A stretch of 64,000 nt of DNA. Source: CALODL01 sp942492115. Its GTDB lineage: Bacteria > Planctomycetota > Phycisphaerae > UBA1845 > CAIVHJ01. A model generated the notes under the pieces. It was not told the DNA's origin and did no database searches. It worked only from the letters and a program-made list of their open reading frames with translations. The DNA is taken from assembly GCA_942492115.1 (NCBI GenBank), contig CALODL010000037.1, positions 15,275 to 79,274 of the forward strand. Reading direction: 5' to 3'. Position numbers and translations under genes: made by a program. This document shows, in pieces, positions 51,314-59,680 of the stretch (positions are counted from its first letter, which is position 1; the number at the start of each line of letters is the position of its first letter).

Positions 51314-53149
51314 ATGGTCTCAGCTGATCATCAATTCGACATCGTCGTCATCGGCGGTGGGCATGCTGGAGCAGAGGCCGCCTGGGCGGCAGCGCGGCTC
51401 GGGGCTTCGACCGCGCTGGTGACGATGGATATCGCGGCAATCGGTCGCATGTCGTGCAACCCGGCAATCGGTGGCCAGGGCAAGGGCCAGATGGTTCGTG
51501 AGATCGATGCTCTGGGCGGCCTGATGGGGTTGGCCATCGATCGTGCGGGCATTCAGTTCCGCATGCTCAATCGCAGCAAGGGGCCGGCGGTGTGGGCACC
51601 ACGGGCCCAGGCTGATCGCGATCTCTACGCCGGGGCGGTTCAGGATCTGCTCGCGCCCTGTCGCGGCCTGTCCGTGATCGAAGGGTGCGTCGACTCGTTC
51701 GACCTGACCGATCGTGACGGTCATCCGGCGATTCGTGGCGTCCGCCTGCAGGACGGGCGTGACCTCACGGCCCGTGCAGTCATCGTGACCACGGGGACGT
51801 TCATGCGTGGACTGATGCATTGTGGGGAACAACGAACGGCCGGGGGTCGCGCGGGTGAAGCAGCCAGCACCGGGCTCAGTCGCCATCTCATCGATCTTGG
51901 TATCGAGCTGCGGCGCCTCAAGACCGGTACGCCGGCGCGTGTGCATCGCGACAGCGTGGACTACGATTTGCTCGAGGCGCAGCCGGGAGACGACGTTCCC
52001 GTACCGTTTTCGTTCATGAACGAGAGCATCGACCAGCCACAAATTGAGTGCTACATCACCTATACCGATGAGCGTGGGCACGACATCATCAGGGCCAACC
52101 TCCATCGAGCGCCAATGTACACCGGACAGATCCAGGCGACCGGGGTGCGGTACTGCCCGAGCATCGAGGACAAGGTGGTTCGTTTTGCCGACAAGACGCG
52201 CCATCAGGTGTTTCTCGAACCCGAGGGCTATGACAATGACCGGCTGTACTGCAACGGCTTGGGAACGTCGCTGCCCGCCGATGCGCAGGAGGCTTTCCTC
52301 AAGACCGTGCGCGGTTTGGAGAACGTCGAGATCCTGCAGCTGGGCTACGCGGTCGAGTATGACTACGTCCCGACCCATCAAACACAGTACTCTCTCGAGA
52401 CCAAGGCAGTTCACGGGCTGTTTCTGGCCGGACAGATCAACGGGACGAGCGGTTATGAGGAGGCCGGGGCCCAGGGGCTCATTGCCGGAATCAACGCCGC
52501 GCGCGCGCTGCGTGGTCAGGCACCCCTCGTGTTGCGTCGCGACCAGGCGTACATCGGCGTCATGGTCGACGATCTGATCGCGCGGCCGCCCGACGAGCCG
52601 TATCGCATGTTCACTTCACGGGCGGAGTACCGGTTGCTGCTGCGCTCGGACAACGCAGACGATCGCTTGACGGCAATAGGGCGCGAAATCGGACTGGTGG
52701 ACGATGCCCGCTGGGCACGGTTCTGCACCAAGCGCGACGCTGTTCAGCGGCTCGAAGCCCTGCTTGACGAGCGCCACGAAGGGGTCAAGCTGTACGATCG
52801 CCTTCGCCGCCCAGCGTCATCGGTAGCCGCGGTCGCCGTATCCTGCGGGCGCCCGGAGTTGAACCAGTTTCACAGAGCAGTCAGCGAGCATGTCGAGATC
52901 CGGGCCAAGTACCAGGGCTACGTCGAACGCATGGAGCGCGATATCGCCCGCTTGAAGCGACTCGAAGACTATCGGATCCCTGATTCATTCCCATTTGGCG
53001 AGCTTGGTGAGATGCGCCTGGAGGCTCGTGAGCGGTTCACCGCGGTCCGGCCGGGGACGCTGGGGCAGGCCAGCCGCATCAGTGGTATCACGCCGGCCGA
53101 CGTGACCGTGTTATGGGTAGCCTTGGAAGCCCGCCAACGCCGATCATAG
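51314..53149 (+). CDS. mnmG: tRNA uridine-5-carboxymethylaminomethyl modification enzyme MnmG (GidA)
   Basis: 611 residues. The FAD-binding VVIGGGHAGAEAAWAAARLG is at the N-terminus, followed by SCNPAIGGQGKGQMVREIDALGG-type sequence (seen as CNPAIGGQGKGQ), GTPARVHRDSVDY, the cysteine-containing TGVRYCPSIEDKVVRF, HQVFLEPEG and GQINGTSGYEEAGAQGL. The C-terminal helical domain ends in RISGITPADVTVLWVAL. With MnmE it modifies wobble U34 in tRNA. No Shine-Dalgarno sequence precedes ATG 51314, and a -10-like TACAAT ends only ten bases before it, so the message may be leaderless. mnmE and rsmG are not nearby. Confidence 0.95.
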   Translation: MVSADHQFDIVVIGGGHAGAEAAWAAARLGASTALVTMDIAAIGRMSCNPAIGGQGKGQMVREIDALGGLMGLAIDRAGIQFRMLNRSKGPAVWAPRAQADRDLYAGAVQDLLAPCRGLSVIEGCVDSFDLTDRDGHPAIRGVRLQDGRDLTARAVIVTTGTFMRGLMHCGEQRTAGGRAGEAASTGLSRHLIDLGIELRRLKTGTPARVHRDSVDYDLLEAQPGDDVPVPFSFMNESIDQPQIECYITYTDERGHDIIRANLHRAPMYTGQIQATGVRYCPSIEDKVVRFADKTRHQVFLEPEGYDNDRLYCNGLGTSLPADAQEAFLKTVRGLENVEILQLGYAVEYDYVPTHQTQYSLETKAVHGLFLAGQINGTSGYEEAGAQGLIAGINAARALRGQAPLVLRRDQAYIGVMVDDLIARPPDEPYRMFTSRAEYRLLLRSDNADDRLTAIGREIGLVDDARWARFCTKRDAVQRLEALLDERHEGVKLYDRLRRPASSVAAVAVSCGRPELNQFHRAVSEHVEIRAKYQGYVERMERDIARLKRLEDYRIPDSFPFGELGEMRLEARERFTAVRPGTLGQASRISGITPADVTVLWVALEARQRRS

Positions 53150-53208
53150 GTTCAACCGCCCATCTTGCTATCGGACCCCCGTCATTCCGGGCCGCGTACG
53201 CGGCATAT

Positions 53209-53237
53209 TTGACGGGAGCGCCATTCGATTCTACGAT
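53209..53237 (+). promoter_or_regulatory. Promoter for the HTH-receiver / HDOD-kinase / receiver operon
   Basis: TTGACG (53209-53214), 17-base spacer, TACGAT (53232-53237), 65 bases before the ATG at 53303. Confidence 0.45.
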
Positions 53238-53302
53238 GTGGTGAAGATGGGCAATATGGGCAAAATGAGAGCCCGTGCGATCGTCGACCTGGGAGGCCCG
53301 CG

Positions 53303-53866
53303 ATGAAGAGCGTTTATTCGACTGGTGAAGTGGCTGAGATCTGCAAGATCAGTCAACAGACTGTAATCCGCTGCTTTGACAGTGGCCGCCTGAAAGGTTT
53401 CCGAGTACCGGGTTCGAAGTTCCGGCGTATCCCGCGCGAGAGTCTCATCCAGTTCATGAAAGAAAACAGTATTCCGCTGGATCAGCTGGAGACGGGCAAG
53501 AAGCGTGTGCTGGTCGTCGACGATGATCAGGCGATCATCGACATGTTCGTCGAGCTTTTGGAACGCGATGGCCGTTTCGAGGTCAGGACTGCGAGCAGTG
53601 GCTACAACGCAGGGATGCTCACACAGGATTTCCGTCCGGATGTCCTGATCCTCGACTACAAATTGCCGGACATCAATGGCAATGTGGTGTGCAAGACCAT
53701 CCGATCGAACACGGCTTTCGAACACATGCGCATTATTCTCATCAGTGGTGTGGCGGATCCCGACGAAGTCGAAGAGCTGCTGGCGGCGGGTGCGGACGAT
53801 TTCATTCGCAAGCCGTTCCAGATCGACACGGTGATCAATCGCATCGAACAACTGGTTTCCGTATAG
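53303..53866 (+). CDS. Excisionase-type HTH plus intact receiver regulator
   Basis: 187 residues. Residues 4-56 form the BldC/MerR-like HTH (YSTGEVAEICKISQQTVIRC, FRVPGSKFRRIP). Residues 67-187 are a receiver with the acidic triplet DDD at 73-75, phospho-acceptor D118 in LILDYKLPD, S148 in LISG and K170 in IRKPF; all are in place, so phosphorylation is expected. The architecture is inverted relative to OmpR-type regulators, with the DNA-binding domain first. GGGAGG lies seven bases before the ATG. The HDOD-histidine kinase starts 30 bases after the stop and is the likely phospho-donor. Paralogue of the phospho-deaf gene at 47612. Confidence 0.92.
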   Translation: MKSVYSTGEVAEICKISQQTVIRCFDSGRLKGFRVPGSKFRRIPRESLIQFMKENSIPLDQLETGKKRVLVVDDDQAIIDMFVELLERDGRFEVRTASSGYNAGMLTQDFRPDVLILDYKLPDINGNVVCKTIRSNTAFEHMRIILISGVADPDEVEELLAAGADDFIRKPFQIDTVINRIEQLVSV

Positions 53867-53896
53867 CTGTTCGGGACTCGAGGGACGGAGAAGAAT

Positions 53897-56146
53897 ATGA
53901 CCTCGGCTTCCACGACGATTGCGGAAACGCCCCAGCGCGTCGACCTGATCCTGAGCCAGCTCGATCAGTTGCCCACGCTGCCAGCCATTGCCAGTCGTGT
54001 GCTCCAGGCGACGACCAGCGACGAGTCGTCGGCGCGTGAGGTCGTGCAGCTCATCGAGTGTGACCAATCGTTGTCGGCCAAGATCCTGCGTCTCGTGCAC
54101 CAGGCCTCCCGCGGCGCCCCCCGCGACGTGACCACCGTCGACAAGGCCGTCGTTCTGTTGGGCTTCAACGCCGTGCGTCACGCAGTGTTGTCATTGTCGG
54201 TCTTCGAGACGTTCGGTGCTGGAGATGATCGCGAGAGTCGCTTCGATCGTCGGGAATTCTGGAAGCATGCTCTGGCTGTGGGGTGCCTGTCACGTCTGCT
54301 GGCCGAACGCTGGCCGGGGCATGAGGACCCCGAGGTCGCGTTCGTCTGCGGCTTGCTCCACGACCTGGGCAAAGTCGCCCTCGACGCCTGCCTGCCCAAG
54401 AGCTACGATCGCGTGGTCAGCCTCGCCAGCTCGCGGCGCGCGTGTATCCTCGATGTGGAACGCGAGGTCCTCGGCGTCGATCATACGGTCGCCGGCAAAC
54501 GCCTGGCCCAGCGCTGGAAACTGCCACGCAGCCTGGTCGAATGTATCTGGTTTCACCATCATACACCCGACATGCTGCCGGATACGGTCGTACATCCTGA
54601 TCTGGTCCAGATCGTCAATCTGGCTGATACGGTTGTTCGCGAGCAGCACATTGGTTATTCGGGCTTTCTAGGGGACAGCACACCCAGCACAGAGATCGCC
54701 CGGGCCATGGGCATGCCGCTCGAGCATCTCGAGACCGTGTTGCCCAAGCTGCTGGATGCCATCCAGGAGCGTGCCGAGTTGCTCGGGCTCGACGATGTGA
54801 CACCCGGCGAATTGTTCACCGAGGCGGTCGGCCAGGCCAGTGTCGAGCTGGGCCGTCTCAGCGAGGAGCTCGCCGTCACCAACACCAAGCTGGCCTCACG
54901 AACTCGCTTCCTCGAAATCACTCACGACTTCAACGATCGCCTCGACACCCATATGACGGTGATCGATATCTGTCAGGCGGGTGCGGACTGCGCCCGCGAC
55001 CTCATGGTTCTGCCGTCCCTGGCGCTGTTTGCGCGGCAGCCCGATCAGGATGTGTGTCACATTGCGATCGTCGATGGCGGCCGCCAGGATGCTCAGGTGT
55101 GCACTCTGAAACCGGAGGTGAGCCGACACCATCCCTGGCGCGAGGCCGTTCAGGCCACAGGTGTCATTGTCGCGCCCCGGGTGACAGCCGTGCTGCGCGA
55201 TCGCCTGCGGGATCACCTCGGTCCGGGACTGCCGTGGATGCTACCGATCGTGAAGGATGGTGAATGCTGGGGGGGAGTGCTGTTCAATGCGACCCCCGAA
55301 GAGGCCGAGCGCCTGACGCTCAGCAGCCGGGAACTGACCATGTTTGCCCGCGCTGTCGCGCTGGCCCTCAGCCGCGGCTATGACCGTCAGCTGGCTGAAC
55401 GGCTCAACGAGGGGCTGGTGCAGGTCAACCGTCAACTCAAGGCGGCCCAGGCGGAATTGCTCCGCCGCCGCAGTCTGGCCATGATTGCAGAGATGGCCGC
55501 CGGCGCCGCCCACGAACTGAACAATCCGTTGGCGGTCATCGCCGGGCGCAGCGAGATGATGGCCCGCGCGGCCACCGATGAAAAGATGGCCTCCGGGCTG
55601 AACATCATTACCGAACAGGCTCACCGTTGCAGCGCTATCGTCAACGAGCTGATGGCTTTTGCCAAGCCTGATCCACCCAGCCCGGAGCCGATCGACCTCG
55701 GTACGGTGCTTGAAGCTCTGTGTGCCGAGGTCGCCGACGCCCATGGCCGGGCTCCCGAATCGTTCGAGTTGAAGATATCGGACGTGCCGCTGAGGGTCGT
55801 TTCCGACCCCCGCCAGGTCCGCGGGATCTTCGAAGAACTGCTTGCCAATGCTGTCCACGCGACCGCACCCGAGACCGCCAAGGTCACGATAAACTGCCGT
55901 CAGGACCTGACCGATGAGAGGGTTGTCGTGACTGTCGCGGACAACGGCGCCGGCATGACACCTGAAGTGCTCGAGAAATCACGCGACCCGTTCTTCTCGC
56001 ACCGCGCGGCTGGACGGGGCCGTGGCCTCGGCCTCTCACGAGCAGCGCGGTGGTGCGACATCAACGGTGGACGCATGCGACTGGAATCACGTGAGGGCGA
56101 GGGCACGACCGTGACCATCGAGTTGCCGGTCGCCCGTGGCGATTGA
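53897..56146 (+). CDS. HDOD-GAF-like histidine kinase
   Basis: 749 residues. Residues 12-210 form an HDOD domain (LPTLPAIASRVLQATT, LLGFNAVRHAVLSLSVF) that keeps an HD pair at H155-D156 in LLHDLGK. A coiled segment (GRLSEELAVTNTKLASR) leads to a GAF-like sensor near 330-480. Next are the HisKA phospho-acceptor helix with AHELNNPLAVIAG (near 535) and the HATPase with N-box ELLANAVHA, G1 VADNGAGM and G2 GRGRGLGLS. No membrane segment is seen, so it is a cytosolic sensor kinase. It is sandwiched between an intact HTH-receiver and a receiver with Ser at the acceptor site. The signal is unknown; HDOD proteins elsewhere link to motility, cell cycle or c-di-GMP responses. Confidence 0.92.
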   Translation: MTSASTTIAETPQRVDLILSQLDQLPTLPAIASRVLQATTSDESSAREVVQLIECDQSLSAKILRLVHQASRGAPRDVTTVDKAVVLLGFNAVRHAVLSLSVFETFGAGDDRESRFDRREFWKHALAVGCLSRLLAERWPGHEDPEVAFVCGLLHDLGKVALDACLPKSYDRVVSLASSRRACILDVEREVLGVDHTVAGKRLAQRWKLPRSLVECIWFHHHTPDMLPDTVVHPDLVQIVNLADTVVREQHIGYSGFLGDSTPSTEIARAMGMPLEHLETVLPKLLDAIQERAELLGLDDVTPGELFTEAVGQASVELGRLSEELAVTNTKLASRTRFLEITHDFNDRLDTHMTVIDICQAGADCARDLMVLPSLALFARQPDQDVCHIAIVDGGRQDAQVCTLKPEVSRHHPWREAVQATGVIVAPRVTAVLRDRLRDHLGPGLPWMLPIVKDGECWGGVLFNATPEEAERLTLSSRELTMFARAVALALSRGYDRQLAERLNEGLVQVNRQLKAAQAELLRRRSLAMIAEMAAGAAHELNNPLAVIAGRSEMMARAATDEKMASGLNIITEQAHRCSAIVNELMAFAKPDPPSPEPIDLGTVLEALCAEVADAHGRAPESFELKISDVPLRVVSDPRQVRGIFEELLANAVHATAPETAKVTINCRQDLTDERVVVTVADNGAGMTPEVLEKSRDPFFSHRAAGRGRGLGLSRAARWCDINGGRMRLESREGEGTTVTIELPVARGD

Positions 56147-56185
56147 GCTGAGCAGCCCAACACTCACGCAGGATTCTGGTCAAAC

Positions 56186-56725
56186 ATGGGTGGTCCCGTT
56201 CGCATACTGATCGTTGAAGATGATGACGCCGTGGCCCTCATGTTGGTGGATCACCTCCAGCATCTCTTCGATGCCGAGGTCACCAGGATGGCCAGTGCTG
56301 TCGAGACGTTCGATTCCGACGACGATCGACCGTATGACGCGATGCTCATCAGCCAGAATCTGTCCGATGGCGACGGTCTGGACGTCTTGCGTGTGCTTGC
56401 TCCGGAGCGCTCGGTGGCCGTCATGCTCATGGCCGACCACACCACGGCCGGCCGCACCGTCGAAGCCATGCGCCTCGGCGTCCGTGATGTCTTTATCAAG
56501 CCTTTCGATCTGAGTCGGCTGACGTCGGTCCTCGAGACCGAGTTGACCGCCAACCGCAAGCAGCGGCGACTCGGCGAACGGATCCGCCGGCAGCAGCGCC
56601 TCATCAAGCGCATCCTCGATGACCGAAGAACCCTCCAGGAGCGGGTCGATCTCGTCTGTCGCGACCTGGTCCAGGCGTACCGCCATCTGGCGGAGAAGGT
56701 CACTGCCGATCCAGGCACCCTGTGA
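56186..56725 (+). CDS. Stand-alone receiver domain with Ser at the phospho-acceptor and coiled-coil tail
   Basis: 179 residues. A receiver fold runs from RILIVEDDDAVALML (acidic EDDD at 11-14 intact) to FIKPFD (K105). Where the phosphorylated Asp is expected, YDAMLISQNLSDGDGLDVL has S56, so normal phosphorylation is not possible. Residues about 120-172 are a charged helix (RKQRRLGERIRRQQRLIKRI, DRRTLQERVDLV) that probably forms a coiled coil. It starts 40 bases after the HDOD kinase and may dock onto that kinase or compete with the intact regulator at 53303. Output domain: none. Confidence 0.88.
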   Translation: MGGPVRILIVEDDDAVALMLVDHLQHLFDAEVTRMASAVETFDSDDDRPYDAMLISQNLSDGDGLDVLRVLAPERSVAVMLMADHTTAGRTVEAMRLGVRDVFIKPFDLSRLTSVLETELTANRKQRRLGERIRRQQRLIKRILDDRRTLQERVDLVCRDLVQAYRHLAEKVTADPGTL

Positions 56726-56949
56726 GCAAACATATCCGGCAAGCCTTCCTCGAGCAGCACTCAGTGCCCCATTTCACAATTCTTTGCAGGGTCTGCCGGA
56801 CGCTTGTCGCCCTGGACTGTGTTGCTCGTGGTCAACGATGTCAGGCATCGCCTCCTCCTCGCGTCTTGCCCAACCCGACAATCGCCTCGGAAGACCCTAC
56901 AACCAATTATGAAAGGGAGCACTTAGTCATCCTGGCGTCATCGGTGTAG
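56722..56949 (+). CDS. Possible small protein overlapping the receiver gene stop
   Basis: 75 codons from a GTG that overlaps the preceding TGA (GTGA at 56722-56725). The product MSKHIRQAFLEQHSVPHF continues with ILCRVCRTLVALDC and GQRCQ, a weak CxxC pattern. The overlap is suggestive of translational coupling, but there is no recognised family and the composition is not strongly protein-like, so it may be chance. Confidence 0.25.
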   Translation: MSKHIRQAFLEQHSVPHFTILCRVCRTLVALDCVARGQRCQASPPPRVLPNPTIASEDPTTNYEREHLVILASSV

Positions 56950-56962
56950 AATCTCGCCCGCG

Positions 56963-57958
56963 ATGGCAAAGAACCCCGACCCCCATGATGTGCGGATGTC
57001 CTTCGGTGGACACCTCGAAGAACTGCGCGGTGCCATCATCCGGGCACTCGTGGGTGTCCTCATCGGCACCATGCTGTGCTTCTGGGGTGCCAAGCACATC
57101 TTCAGCTTCGTCATGCGGCCGGCATGGCTGGTTCTCAGCAAGTACGATCAGAATCCGACCCTGCAGTCCCTGAGCCCGCCGGACACGTTTCTGCTGTACA
57201 TCAAGATCGCGCTCATCTGCGGCATCATCGTGTCCAGTCCCTGGGTGTTCATCCAGATCTGGAGCTTCGTCGGGGCCGGTCTCTACGAGCGCGAGCGGCG
57301 CTATGCCAAGTTGGCCATCCTGCCTTCTGTGGTACTGTTCATCCTCGGTGTGGTGTTCATGTACTACATCGTTCTGCCGATCGTGCTCAATTTCTTCGTC
57401 AGCTTCAATCTGACTTTCCCGATACCCGACTGGGAGCCCAACCGTCTCGAACGTCTGCTTCTGGGCAAGGAGGACGTTATCGCGCCCAGCCCCCTCGAGG
57501 ACGCGTTGAACATCCCCATGCTGGCGTCCGATCCTGAAAATCCCGGGGCAGGGTCACTGTGGTTCAATCAGTCATCGGGCTACCTCAAACTGTCCGGCCC
57601 CGACGGCCAGATGTATCAAACCAAGCTGCGCGCCGTCGAGAATGTCTCGGCCATCAGCAACCAGTACTCGATCGAGTTCTATACCTCGTTCATCCTGCGC
57701 CTGTCATTGGCCTTCGGGCTGGCCTTCCAGGTCCCGATCGTGGTCATCTTCCTGGCCATCAGCGGGATCGCCACCGTCGAAGGCATGGCCAAGGCCCGCG
57801 GTTATGTCATTCTCAGCTTCACCATTCTGTCGGCGCTGCTGACCCCGCCGGATGTCATCAGTCAGATTCTGCTGGCAGTTCCGATGGTGATCCTGTTCGA
57901 AGGTGGCCTGGTGACCTCGCGGATGATCCTCAAACGCCGGGCAGAAGCGGCGGAGTAA
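56963..57958 (+). CDS. tatC: Twin-arginine translocase subunit TatC with large periplasmic insert
   Basis: 331 residues against about 250 in E. coli. The N-terminus has MSFGGHLEELRGAIIRAL, the signature start with the conserved Glu. Six membrane helices follow, with the SFVGAGLYERERRYA loop (E109/E111 region) that binds the RR signal peptide. Between helices four and five (after FFVSFNLTFPIPDW) an extra segment of about 80 residues (155-235) contains a soluble beta-like stretch (GSLWFNQSSGYLKLSGPDG). TatC forms the signal-recognition core of the Tat pathway, which exports folded, often cofactor-bearing proteins. TatA/TatB are not in the window. The 237-base gap upstream holds only the doubtful small frame at 56722. 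Confidence 0.94.
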   Translation: MAKNPDPHDVRMSFGGHLEELRGAIIRALVGVLIGTMLCFWGAKHIFSFVMRPAWLVLSKYDQNPTLQSLSPPDTFLLYIKIALICGIIVSSPWVFIQIWSFVGAGLYERERRYAKLAILPSVVLFILGVVFMYYIVLPIVLNFFVSFNLTFPIPDWEPNRLERLLLGKEDVIAPSPLEDALNIPMLASDPENPGAGSLWFNQSSGYLKLSGPDGQMYQTKLRAVENVSAISNQYSIEFYTSFILRLSLAFGLAFQVPIVVIFLAISGIATVEGMAKARGYVILSFTILSALLTPPDVISQILLAVPMVILFEGGLVTSRMILKRRAEAAE

Positions 57959-58014
57959 CACGAGCTCTTACCTGTGCGCGTGCTCTGACGTCTCGCCCCT
58001 CATAGGAGACTGTG

Positions 58015-58354
58015 ATGTCTTTGGCACAAGCGCAGAGAGTGGCCGAACAGGGCCTGTCGTTCGATTTCATCCGGAAATCCGGACTGTTCCCGCCGCGCGC
58101 CGTGTTGAATTCGTTCTTCCTGTGTGGTGTCGATGACGCGGCTTCGGACGAGGAACTGGAGTGGGAACCGTTCGAGCTCGGTGCTGAGGAGTACGGTCAG
58201 TTTCACGCATGGTGCTCCAACGGCGTTGGGTCGGGGGCAACTGGAGGTCATGTTGGATATCCTGAAATTGATGGCGGAGACCGACTGGTTCCCGGGCTAC
58301 GACATGCCGGGAAAAATCCGGCGACTCAACGACGTGCTGACACGATCAGCGTGA
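58015..58354 (+). pseudogene. Small conserved-looking protein broken by one frameshift
   Basis: The frame from ATG 58015 gives MSLAQAQRVAEQGLSFDFIR, then LFPPRAVLNSFFLCGVDD and EWEPFELGAEEYGQFHAW, which reads like a genuine protein up to about base 58215. From there the same frame turns into unlikely sequence, whereas the next frame continues with QLEVMLDILKLMAETDWFPG and KIRRLNDVLTRSA to a TGA at 58354. The simplest reading is one gene of about 112 codons with a single-base indel near 58215-58245. Function not recognised. It could be a real mutation or a sequencing error. Lies between tatC and a lipoprotein gene, all on the plus strand. Confidence 0.55.
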
Positions 58355-58385
58355 CCATACGGATTGGCATACAGGAGTCCAGGAC

Positions 58386-58754
58386 GTGAGAATCCGTTCT
58401 ATCATCGGCTTGGCATTCGGGGCATGCATATCCGGCTGCATGCAGGGCTCGTTTACCAGCGACATCAATGGTGCACTCATCTCTGACACGGCCATGCAGC
58501 AGCTACCGGCGCTCGCGACCGACCAGGATTGGGTCCGCTTTCGTTACGGCGAACCGGACGAGATCATGATGGGGGAGGGCCAGGAGAAGTGGATCTACCG
58601 CTATCGCCAGACGCACCGGCGCAATGAACTCGGTGCAACCATGGAATGGTACGAGCGCGACCAGACCATCACGTTCACCCGCGACGGGGCCCTGATCAGC
58701 GCCACGGCAGCAGAGCGCGAGTCCGACGGCTGGGACACGCGGCGCAGCAAGTGA
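58386..58754 (+). CDS. Small BamE/SmpA-like lipoprotein
   Basis: 122 residues. The signal peptide MRIRSIIGLAFGACISGC has a lipobox (ISGC, Cys18). The mature part has a BamE-like strand pattern: DWVRFRYGEPDEI followed by EKWIYRYRQT and ITFTRDGALI, which corresponds to the G-x-P-D turn of SmpA/OmlA domains that support outer-membrane protein assembly. A GTG start at 58386 has AGGAGT about 12 bases upstream. No bam genes are adjacent, so the role is inferred from the fold alone. Confidence 0.75.
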   Translation: MRIRSIIGLAFGACISGCMQGSFTSDINGALISDTAMQQLPALATDQDWVRFRYGEPDEIMMGEGQEKWIYRYRQTHRRNELGATMEWYERDQTITFTRDGALISATAAERESDGWDTRRSK

Positions 58755-58824
58755 AGAGACGTGCCGCAGCGTCGGTTGAACCTGACTCCGCCAATGATTG
58801 CAGAGCAATCGATCAGTAGAACTC

Positions 58825-58858
58825 AGGAGAGCCCGCCGGTCGGCCGACGGACTCTCCT
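58825..58858 (+). terminator. GC-rich hairpin after the lipoprotein gene
   Basis: Arms AGGAGAG / CTCTCCT with an inner CCG-rich pairing and only a short TT after it. It may work in both directions between the lipoprotein gene and the relic at 58873. Confidence 0.5.
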
Positions 58859-58872
58859 TGGAGAATTGAAGA

Positions 58873-59099
58873 TTACTCGCACGCGCCACAGCTGTCGCCG
58901 TGGCCGAGGTGAGCGTTCAGCGCGTTGCAGCCGACGCTCAATGTTCGGGCATTGCTGGGATTGCCCGGCGGACGGTGACAGATGGTCACCTTGCCTAGCA
59001 CAACTGGTTGCTTGAAGCAGCCAGCGACGTCGCCCAGTCATACTCCAAATGGATGGTCGGGATCGGCGCTCCGCCGACCTGTGCGCGCCAGCGGATCAC
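58873..59099 (-). pseudogene. Relic of a secreted protein with an ICHxPPGNPxN domain
   Basis: On the minus strand the frame ending at 58873 reads LGKVTICHRPPGNPSNARTL, then SVGCNALNAHLGHGDSCGAC and stop. This is the recognisable domain with conserved ICH, PPGNP and AHLxHGD seen in large bacterial surface proteins. Just upstream, in another frame ending at a TAG (58997-58995), the codons give YVIRWRAQVGGAPIPTIHLE and YDWATSLAASSNQLC, which also reads like real protein. The two pieces join only by a frameshift near 58995-59003. A 42-codon gene from GTG 59001 is the alternative. It lies directly behind ruvX with no good ribosome-binding site. Confidence 0.5.
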
Positions 59100-59153
59100 A
59101 TAATGATAGGCGCATGCACAACTAGCGCATGCCCGGGGTGTTGCGTGTGCCGA

Positions 59154-59582
59154 TCAAGCGGGGTTGTTCTTGCGGTACTCCAGGAACGTCTGCAAAAAAG
59201 TCTTGGCCGCCAGCGAATCCCGGCGGGCACGGCGCTGCAGGGTGGTCAGGTCTTCGTTGTCGTCGAGCAGGCCGTCAGCGGCATGGGTGCTCAGGCGCTC
59301 GTCCCAGAATTCGACCGGCACATTCAACGCCGCGCCGAGGTCACGGCCATAGGCGCGGGCGCGGCGGGCCTGGTCGCCCTCGTTGCCATCCATGTGCAGA
59401 GGCAGGCCGAGCACGATGATGTCGATATCGTGTTCGTCGACGACCTTCTTGATTGCGGGGGCGTCGGTGGTGGCGCGGCCCGTGCTCTGAAGTTGGGGGA
59501 GGGGCAGGGCCATAGCGATGTCGTCATCGCCAACGGCCAGGCCGATGCGCTTGCTGCCATGATCAATTCCGAGGTAGCGCAT
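59154..59582 (-). CDS. ruvX: RuvX/YqgF-type RNase H-fold nuclease (putative Holliday junction resolvase)
   Basis: 142 residues. MRYLGIDHGSKRIGLAVGD carries the first catalytic Asp; IDIIVLGLPLHMDGNEGDQA is the conserved GLPLxMDG block; FWDERLSTHAA holds the second acidic pair; and the end ARRDSLAAKTFLQTFLEY has the final Asp region. YqgF proteins resolve DNA junctions or process rRNA (pre-16S 5' end). Single gene, minus strand, ending next to the surface-protein relic. Confidence 0.93.
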   Translation of the reverse strand: MRYLGIDHGSKRIGLAVGDDDIAMALPLPQLQSTGRATTDAPAIKKVVDEHDIDIIVLGLPLHMDGNEGDQARRARAYGRDLGAALNVPVEFWDERLSTHAADGLLDDNEDLTTLQRRARRDSLAAKTFLQTFLEYRKNNPA

Positions 59583-59680
59583 GTCCGTTGTGTTCAGGTC
59601 AGTGGGTTATCGAGCCGTCTGTAACAGTCTCTGCTTTCCCGGCCACCTGCTATTTGATCCGCCAGATCAATCAACAGGTA

